DNA of 34,267 bases from Rhodospirillales bacterium (GTDB lineage: Bacteria; Pseudomonadota; Alphaproteobacteria; Rhodospirillales; Defluviicoccaceae), in the NCBI GenBank assembly GCA_016793875.1, contig JAEULG010000100.1, forward strand, positions 1 to 34,267. The letters are read 5' to 3'. Position 1 is the first letter of the stretch; each line of letters opens with the position of its first letter. The notes under the pieces are model-generated. The model saw only the letters and a program-made list of their open reading frames with translations, was not told the DNA's origin and searched no databases. This document shows positions 29,195 through 34,267 of the stretch, piece after piece. The translations under genes were made by a program, and so were the position numbers.

Positions 29195-31876
29195 ATGAGC
29201 ATCCGCAATCTCGACTATCTTTTCAAACCGAGATCAACGGCCCTGGTGGGGGCGGGCAAGGAGAAAGGCTCGCTGGGCGCGGTTCTGGCGCGCAACCTGC
29301 TGGGCGGCGGCTTCGCCGGACCGATCATGCCGATCGACTCCCGGTGGCAGGCGATCGAGGGGGTTCTCGCCTACCCCAGCGTCGAAGCGTTGCCGGCGGT
29401 ACCCGACCTTGCGGTGATCGCCGCATCGCCGCCGACGATCCCCGATCTGATCTCCGCCTTTGCTGCACGCGGCACTCGCGCCGCGGTGGTGGTCACGCCC
29501 GGTTTCGAGGGTGCTGGTGAGGCGCCGGTGGAAGATCTGCGCGCAGCGATGCTGGCGGCGGCAGGAGATCACAACCTTCGTATCGTCGGTCCAAACTCCA
29601 TCGGTGTAATGGTACCGCCGATCGGGCTGAACGCCGGATTTGCCCATGTCTCGCCGCTCCCTGGCCACCTGGCCTTCGTCGCCCAGTCCGGCGCCGTTGC
29701 CAGCACCGTTCTCGACTGGGCAACCGCCCGCGGCATCGGGTTTTCCCACATCGTTTCTCTTGGCGACATGCAGGATGTCGATTTCGGCGACATGCTGGAC
29801 TACCTGGCCGGCGAGCCGGAGGTGCGCAGCATCCTGCTGTACGTCGAAGGTGTCACCCACGCCCGCAAGTTCATGTCTGCCGCCCGGGCGGCAGCGCGCC
29901 TGAAGCCGGTGGTAGTGATCAAGGCCGGTCGTTATCCGGCGGCGGCAGAGGCGGTGACATCGCATACCGGCGCCATGGCGGGAGCCGATGCGGTCTACGA
30001 CGCTGCCTTCCGACGCGCCGGGATGCTGCGCGTCAACGAGATCGGCGATCTGTTCGCGGCGGTGGAGACGCTCGGACTGGGACAGACGCCCAAGGGCGAC
30101 GGACTGGCGATTCTCACTAATGGGGGTGGTATCGGCGTGATGGCGGCAGACGCCCTGCTGGCGCACGGTGGACGTCTTGCCGAACTGACGCCGGACTCGT
30201 TGCAGGCGCTTGACAAGGTAATGCCTGGCAGCGGCGCCTGCGGCAACCCGGTCGATATCCTCGATGATGCCCCGGCAGAACGGTACGAAGCCGGGCTGGG
30301 CGTTTTGATGGCTGATCCGAACGTCGATGCCGTGCTGGTGTTACGCTGTCCGACGGCCGTCGCCAGGGGGGAAGAGGCGGCACGGGCTGTCACGACCGCC
30401 GCGGGCAGGAACAAGAAGCGGGCCCTGCTCACCTGCTGGCTGGGCGAACAGGCTGGCGATGCCTCCCGGCGGCTGTTCGCCTCCCACCGCATTCCCACAT
30501 ACCTCACGCCGGAGCAGGCGGTGCGCGCGTTCATCGACATGGTGAACTACCGGCGCAACCAAGACATGCTGATGCAGACCCCGCCCTCGGTGCCGGAGCA
30601 GTTCCACCCGGATACACGGGCGGCGCGGCTAGTAATCGATCGCGCCCTGGAGGAGGGGCGCGGCTGGCTGACTGAGCCGGAAGCGCAGAAGGTGCTGGAA
30701 GCCTATGGAATCCCGGTGGTGGCGACGCGGACCGCGGCCGATCCGGCGGGAGCGGCCCGCGCCGCTGCGGCGCTGGCCGGTCCGGTCACTCTGAAGATCC
30801 TGTCTCCGGACATCGTCCACAAGTCCGACGTCGGCGGCGTCGTCCTCGACCTGCGGGCGCCGGGTACCGTACGCGATGCGGCGGAGGCGATGCTGGAGCG
30901 GGTGCGCGGCCACCAGCCCGGGGCGCGCGTCGACGGTTTCACCGTGCAGCCGATGGTGGAGCGGCCCGACGCTTTCGAGCTGATCGTCGGCGCCGCCGAG
31001 GACCCGCAGTTTGGGCCGGTGATCCTGTTCGGACAGGGGGGCACGGCGGCGGAGATCATCGACGACATGGCTCTGGCGCTGCCGCCGCTGAACATGCACC
31101 TCGCCCAGGAGATGATGGGACGCACCCGCGTCTTCGGCCTGCTGCAAGGCTACCGGGGGCGACCGCCGGTGGCCATCGGCGAGGTGGCGCTCACGTTGAT
31201 CAAGGTGGCGCAGCTGATCATCGACATCAGCGAGGTCGTCGAGCTCGATATCAATCCGCTGCTGGCCGACGAGTTCGGCGTACTCGCGCTGGATGCGCGG
31301 CTGCGCGTCCGCGCCGATGACCGGCAGCCGGGCCGTCGGCTGGCGATCCGGCCCTATCCGACCGAGCTGGAGGAGGACGTGCCCCTTCCCGACGGCCGCC
31401 ACTTCCTCGTCCGACCGGTGCTCCCCGAGGATGAGCCGGCGTTCCAGCGGCTGTTCGACAAGCTGTCGCCGGAGGACATCCGCATGCGCTTCTTCGCGCC
31501 GAAGAAGCACCTCACCCATCCGTTCGCGGCCCGGTTGACGCAGATCGACTACGACCGCGAGATGGCACTGGTGCTGGCGGAGCCGGGTACACCTGGCCGC
31601 GCCGAAGTATTTGGCGCTGTGCATATCGCCGCCGATCCCGACGGCGAGCAGGCCGAGTTCGCCATCATGTTGCGGGGTGATATGGCCGGGCTTGGCCTCG
31701 GGCCGCTGCTGATGCGTCGGATCATCGACTACGCCCGCAGCAAGGGGGTGCGCGAAATCATCGGCGATGTGCTCCGGGAAAACCGGCCGATGCTGCGGCT
31801 GTGCGAACTGTTCCGCTTCCAGCGCCGCAGGAAAGAGGACGATCCGGGTGTCATCGCCGTTCACCTGCGCCTGTAG
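29195..31876 (+). CDS. ADP-forming acyl-CoA ligase fused to GNAT acetyltransferase (Pat-like)
   Basis: The 893 residues have, in order, a CoA-binding domain (from about 8), two succinyl-CoA-ligase-like domains (to about 460), an ATP-grasp domain (about 490-720, with LKILSPDIVHKSDVGGV) and a C-terminal GNAT domain (about 735-893, with DMAGLGLGPLLMRRII as the acetyl-CoA loop). This is the layout of protein lysine acetyltransferase Pat, which inactivates Acs by acetylating its catalytic lysine. Unlike what I recall for Salmonella Pat, the phosphohistidine of ADP-forming ligases appears intact (His257 in SHTGAMAG), so ligase activity may remain. GGGAG (29182-29186) is eight bases before the ATG. 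The divergent neighbour encodes a plausible target. Confidence 0.85.
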   Translation: MSIRNLDYLFKPRSTALVGAGKEKGSLGAVLARNLLGGGFAGPIMPIDSRWQAIEGVLAYPSVEALPAVPDLAVIAASPPTIPDLISAFAARGTRAAVVVTPGFEGAGEAPVEDLRAAMLAAAGDHNLRIVGPNSIGVMVPPIGLNAGFAHVSPLPGHLAFVAQSGAVASTVLDWATARGIGFSHIVSLGDMQDVDFGDMLDYLAGEPEVRSILLYVEGVTHARKFMSAARAAARLKPVVVIKAGRYPAAAEAVTSHTGAMAGADAVYDAAFRRAGMLRVNEIGDLFAAVETLGLGQTPKGDGLAILTNGGGIGVMAADALLAHGGRLAELTPDSLQALDKVMPGSGACGNPVDILDDAPAERYEAGLGVLMADPNVDAVLVLRCPTAVARGEEAARAVTTAAGRNKKRALLTCWLGEQAGDASRRLFASHRIPTYLTPEQAVRAFIDMVNYRRNQDMLMQTPPSVPEQFHPDTRAARLVIDRALEEGRGWLTEPEAQKVLEAYGIPVVATRTAADPAGAARAAAALAGPVTLKILSPDIVHKSDVGGVVLDLRAPGTVRDAAEAMLERVRGHQPGARVDGFTVQPMVERPDAFELIVGAAEDPQFGPVILFGQGGTAAEIIDDMALALPPLNMHLAQEMMGRTRVFGLLQGYRGRPPVAIGEVALTLIKVAQLIIDISEVVELDINPLLADEFGVLALDARLRVRADDRQPGRRLAIRPYPTELEEDVPLPDGRHFLVRPVLPEDEPAFQRLFDKLSPEDIRMRFFAPKKHLTHPFAARLTQIDYDREMALVLAEPGTPGRAEVFGAVHIAADPDGEQAEFAIMLRGDMAGLGLGPLLMRRIIDYARSKGVREIIGDVLRENRPMLRLCELFRFQRRRKEDDPGVIAVHLRL

Positions 31877-31989
31877 CGTCGATCCCTCCGAGAGCGACAC
31901 GCGGAAGCCCGATAGGGCTGACTTGGATGCGGGCCAGCAATAGGATCGTCCTGTCAGGCAGTCGCTGCGGCGCAGCGGGCGGCCGGGCA

Positions 31990-32015
31990 AATTATTGTGC
32001 TAAAGCGCAATAATT
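31990..32015. promoter_or_regulatory. Inverted repeat, candidate operator of the carboxylase operon
   Basis: AATTATTGTGC and GCGCAATAATT flank TAAA. The eleven-base arms are complementary except for one T/C (G-U) position. The second palindrome TTGCA-G-TGCAA (32027-32037) lies 12 bases further and shares the TTG...CAA arms. Confidence 0.4.
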
Positions 32016-32026
32016 CAAAATACCTT

Positions 32027-32037
32027 TTGCAGTGCAA
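32027..32037. promoter_or_regulatory. Palindrome TTGCA-G-TGCAA, candidate operator
   Basis: A perfect odd palindrome in an AT-rich patch upstream of the carboxyltransferase gene. Propionyl-CoA carboxylase genes of alphaproteobacteria can be controlled by XRE-type ScfR/PccR regulators that recognise TTGC/GCAA-type sites; the match here is suggestive only. Confidence 0.35.
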
Positions 32038-32103
32038 CATTCGCCTGTTAGTTCACCATGCGGCCGATTAGCTTCGAGGCAGCGGTGCGGCGTGATGTTT
32101 TTT

Positions 32104-32131
32104 TTGACAGTCTCCAAGGACCCCCTTATCG
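32104..32131 (+). promoter_or_regulatory. Candidate promoter of the carboxylase operon
   Basis: A perfect -35 TTGACA (32104-32109) is followed 16 bases later by TTATCG (32126-32131), a weak -10. It lies about 200 bases before the ATG and downstream of the two inverted repeats. Confidence 0.35.
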
Positions 32132-32329
32132 TGCGCGCCGCCAACAGGGACCAAGAACAAGCGAAAGGCGACCAAACCCACTCTCCTCCATGACTATTGT
32201 GACGTTGGGCCGACTAGCGGCCCGTTGGGGGGATGCGGATTGACCGCCGCGGGCGCGTCCGGCGCGACCGGCTTGTTCGAAGGCAAGGCTTGTGGGCAGC
32301 CGTCTCGCAGGGAAGGGTAGCGGATTGCC

Positions 32330-33883
32330 ATGTCTCTTGACCCAAAGAGCCTCGAAAAGCTGAGAGAGAAGCACGCGCACGTTGTCGCCGCTGGCGGCGA
32401 AGCAAAGATTCGCGAGAGGCATGAGAAGGGGCTGTTGTCGGCCCGTGAACGCCTTGCCGCGTTGTTCCAGCCGGACACCTTCCAGGAATTCGGCACCTTC
32501 ATTCAGCATACCTGCACGGCATTCGGCATGGGAGACAAGGACCTCCCGGCAGATGGCGTGATCGTCGGCACCGGATATGTCGGTGGCCGGCAGGTTGCCT
32601 CCTTCAGCCAGGACTTCACCGTCGTTGCCGGCACTCTCGGCAAGATGCATGCGAAAAAGATGTGTCAGGCGCTCGACTACGCGCTGAAGAACGGCACGCC
32701 GGTGGTCGCCTTCAAGGACTCCGGCGGCGCCCGCATTCAGGAAGGCGTCGACGCGCTCTCCGGTTACGGTGACGTCTTCTATCGCAACGTGCTGCTGTCG
32801 GGGGTGGTGCCGCAGATCGCCATCATCGCCGGTCCGTGCGCCGGCGGCGCCTCATATTCGCCGGCGCTGATGGACTGGATCATCATGACCCGGCACAACG
32901 CGCAGATGTTCATCACCGGACCGCAGGTGATCAAGGCGGTCACCGGTCGGGAGGTGAGCATGGAGGACGTCGGCGGCGCGATAATGCACGCCTCGGTCAG
33001 CGGCAACGTCCATTTCGTCGCCGAGGACGACCGGGACGCCGTCGCCATCGCGCAGCGGCTGCTCAGCTTTTTGCCGTCCAACAATACCGAGGATCCGCCG
33101 CACGACCTCGCCAAGCCGGTGGAGCTGTACGAAGATCCGGGCATGACTGATCTCGCCCAGTCCGATCCGTCGGAGCCGATGGACATGCACGGCATCATCG
33201 GCCGGCTGGTGGACAACGGCGACTTCCTCGAAGTCCATGCTCTGTTCGCCCAGAACCTGATCGTCGGTTTTGGCCGCGTCGAAGGCGTGGTTGTGGGCAT
33301 CATCGCCAACAACTCGATGCAGAAGGCGGGGGTGCTCGACATCGACTCCTCCGACAAGGGCGCCCGGTTCATCCGCTTCTGCAACGATTTCAACATCCCA
33401 GTGGTGACACTAGTGGACGTTCCCGGCTTCCAGCCGGGCATCGAGCAGGAGCGGGGCGGCATCATTCGCCACGGCGCCAAGATGCTGTTCGCCTACTCCA
33501 GCACGACCGTGCCGAAGATCACCATCGTCACCCGCAAGTCTTACGGCGGTGCCTACTTGGCGATGTGCAGCCAGGAGATGGGGGCGGACTTCGTCTACGC
33601 TTGGCCTGCGGCCGAAATCGCGGTCATGGGTGCCGAGGGTGCCGTCAACATCCTCTACAATAAGGAAATCAAGGAAGCCTCCGATCCGTTGGCGCGCCGC
33701 AAGGAGTTGGTGGCGGAATACCGGGCGGAGTTTGCCTCGCCCTTCATGGCGGCCTCGCGCGGCTACATCACCGACGTGATCGAGCCGTCGCAGACGCGCG
33801 GTATCGTCGCATTGTCGCTGCGCAAGCTGCTCGGTAAGCGCGAGCTGCGGCCGCCGAAGAAGCACGGCAACATCCCGCTGTAA
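32330..33883 (+). CDS. Biotin-dependent carboxyltransferase (MmdA / PccB family)
   Basis: Transfers a carboxyl group between biotin and an acyl-CoA (propionyl-/methylmalonyl-CoA). The 517 residues form the two crotonase-like halves of the family. Half one has DSGGARIQEG (130-139) and the oxyanion-hole/CoA segment AGPCAGGASYSPALMD (167-182). Half two has DVPGFQPGIEQERGGIIRHGAK (363-384) and KSYGGAYLAMCS (403-414). The C-terminus RELRPPKKHGNIPL is typical of both MmdA and PccB. The gene directly downstream encodes an OadG-like subunit, which favours a membrane-bound, Na+-coupled methylmalonyl-CoA decarboxylase over plain propionyl-CoA carboxylase. This is not certain without the genes beyond the window. 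Confidence 0.88.
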   Translation: MSLDPKSLEKLREKHAHVVAAGGEAKIRERHEKGLLSARERLAALFQPDTFQEFGTFIQHTCTAFGMGDKDLPADGVIVGTGYVGGRQVASFSQDFTVVAGTLGKMHAKKMCQALDYALKNGTPVVAFKDSGGARIQEGVDALSGYGDVFYRNVLLSGVVPQIAIIAGPCAGGASYSPALMDWIIMTRHNAQMFITGPQVIKAVTGREVSMEDVGGAIMHASVSGNVHFVAEDDRDAVAIAQRLLSFLPSNNTEDPPHDLAKPVELYEDPGMTDLAQSDPSEPMDMHGIIGRLVDNGDFLEVHALFAQNLIVGFGRVEGVVVGIIANNSMQKAGVLDIDSSDKGARFIRFCNDFNIPVVTLVDVPGFQPGIEQERGGIIRHGAKMLFAYSSTTVPKITIVTRKSYGGAYLAMCSQEMGADFVYAWPAAEIAVMGAEGAVNILYNKEIKEASDPLARRKELVAEYRAEFASPFMAASRGYITDVIEPSQTRGIVALSLRKLLGKRELRPPKKHGNIPL

Positions 33884-33929
33884 GCGGGGACTGGTTCACC
33901 AGCAATTTTCTGCACGGAAGGGCCGACCA

Positions 33930-34262
33930 ATGGATTTCGGGGGAAGCATTCAAACTTCTCTGTTCGCCTATGGATTGATGGCCGTCGTGTCACTGTTGGC
34001 TGCGGTCATGGTGCAGGGGATCGTTGTCGTCCTGCAGAGGACGCAGAAGAAGCCGCAGGCGCCCACTTCCGTGTCAATCAGCGTAGCGCCCTCCGCAAAT
34101 GAGACGGAGGCGCACGTGGCCGCGGGGGCGGCTGCCGTCTACGCTGTGCTTGGGGCGCACCGCCTGGTGCATATCGGCGATGCGAGCCGGGCGCCCGGCT
34201 GGGCTGCGTACGGACGAAGCGTTCACCACACTTCCCACGCTCCGCGACGAAGCGGCCGATAA
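33930..34262 (+). CDS. OadG-like small membrane subunit of a biotin-dependent decarboxylase
   Basis: A 110-residue protein with one N-terminal membrane helix (about 10-36, FAYGLMAVVSLLAAVMVQGIVVVL), a linker with Lys and Pro, and a conserved C-terminal segment (AAVYAVLGAHRLVHI, then GWAAYGRSVHHTSHAPRR). This fits the gamma subunit of oxaloacetate decarboxylase or delta subunit of methylmalonyl-CoA decarboxylase, which holds the complex together at the membrane. GGAAGGG precedes its ATG, 46 bases after the carboxyltransferase stop. A biotin carrier and the Na+-pumping beta subunit would be expected next, past the right edge. Confidence 0.83.
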   Translation: MDFGGSIQTSLFAYGLMAVVSLLAAVMVQGIVVVLQRTQKKPQAPTSVSISVAPSANETEAHVAAGAAAVYAVLGAHRLVHIGDASRAPGWAAYGRSVHHTSHAPRRSGR

Positions 34263-34267
34263 TCAGC

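Larger units (their letters stand above)
31877..32329. other. Intergenic region before the carboxylase genes
   Basis: About 450 bases with no credible gene. The first part has small hairpins (AGCCC-GATA-GGGCT at 31907-31920; CGCTGC-GGC-GCAGCG at 31963-31977) that may end the upstream transcript. It then turns AT-rich, with two inverted repeats (31990-32015 and 32027-32037), and has a TTGACA element at 32104-32109. This is the probable control region of the carboxylase operon, with a leader of about 200 bases. Confidence 0.45.

Overview
The window is GC-rich throughout (about two thirds G+C by eye) and carries only protein-coding genes. I see no rRNA, tRNA, CRISPR array or insertion sequence. 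Gene content points to a Gram-negative proteobacterium. The codon bias, the ADP-heptose genes, the Pat-like acyl-CoA ligase/acetyltransferase and the carboxyltransferase plus OadG-like pair would fit an alphaproteobacterium of the Rhodospirillales type. A Defluviicoccus-like organism is possible, but that is inference and not read from a marker gene.

Layout. 1-741: tail end of a nuclease-fold (SNase-like) protein. 769-2375 (-): two-gene ABC-2 exporter. 2682-4726 (+): gmhA-hldE, making ADP-heptose for LPS. 4740-5720 (-): quinone oxidoreductase. 6314-21177: a Wzx/Wzy-type exopolysaccharide locus. It contains an initiating sugar-phosphate transferase, a reverse-strand GH75 chitosanase-like enzyme, a secreted NodB-type deacetylase, a Wzz-like chain-length protein, a CpsD/BY-kinase-like ATPase without a tyrosine tail, a nucleotide-sugar dehydrogenase, an SDR epimerase, a WecG/TagA glycosyltransferase, a Wzx flippase, a GT4 glycosyltransferase, a Tat-exported TIM-barrel hydrolase and a Wzy/ligase-type polymerase. 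21344-25512 (-): an unusual two-gene unit with a phage tail-fibre-like protein and a leaderless TIM-barrel glycosidase. 26006-26973 (-): an OprI/Lpp-like lipoprotein and a YkuD L,D-transpeptidase. 27108-29123 (-): acyl-CoA synthetase and acyl carrier protein, divergent from 29195-31876 (+), an ADP-forming acyl-CoA ligase fused to a GNAT domain. 32330-34262 (+): biotin-dependent carboxyltransferase and an OadG-like small membrane subunit, the start of what looks like a methylmalonyl-CoA decarboxylase (or acyl-CoA carboxylase) operon running off the right edge.

How the genes work together. The polysaccharide locus contains the parts to start a HexNAc-1-phosphate lipid, add a (probably uronic) second sugar, extend, flip and polymerise. 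It also contains three separate enzymes suited to trimming or deacetylating an amino-sugar polymer outside the cytoplasm. The tail-fibre/glycosidase pair lies directly next to it and may act on the same or a related glycan. The right-hand third concerns acyl-CoA metabolism: activation of short acids, its probable control by lysine acetylation, and propionyl/methylmalonyl-CoA conversion. The most unusual part is the orphan tail-fibre/glycosidase pair. Next come the spread of glycan-editing enzymes in the EPS locus and the OprI-like lipoprotein beside a transpeptidase.
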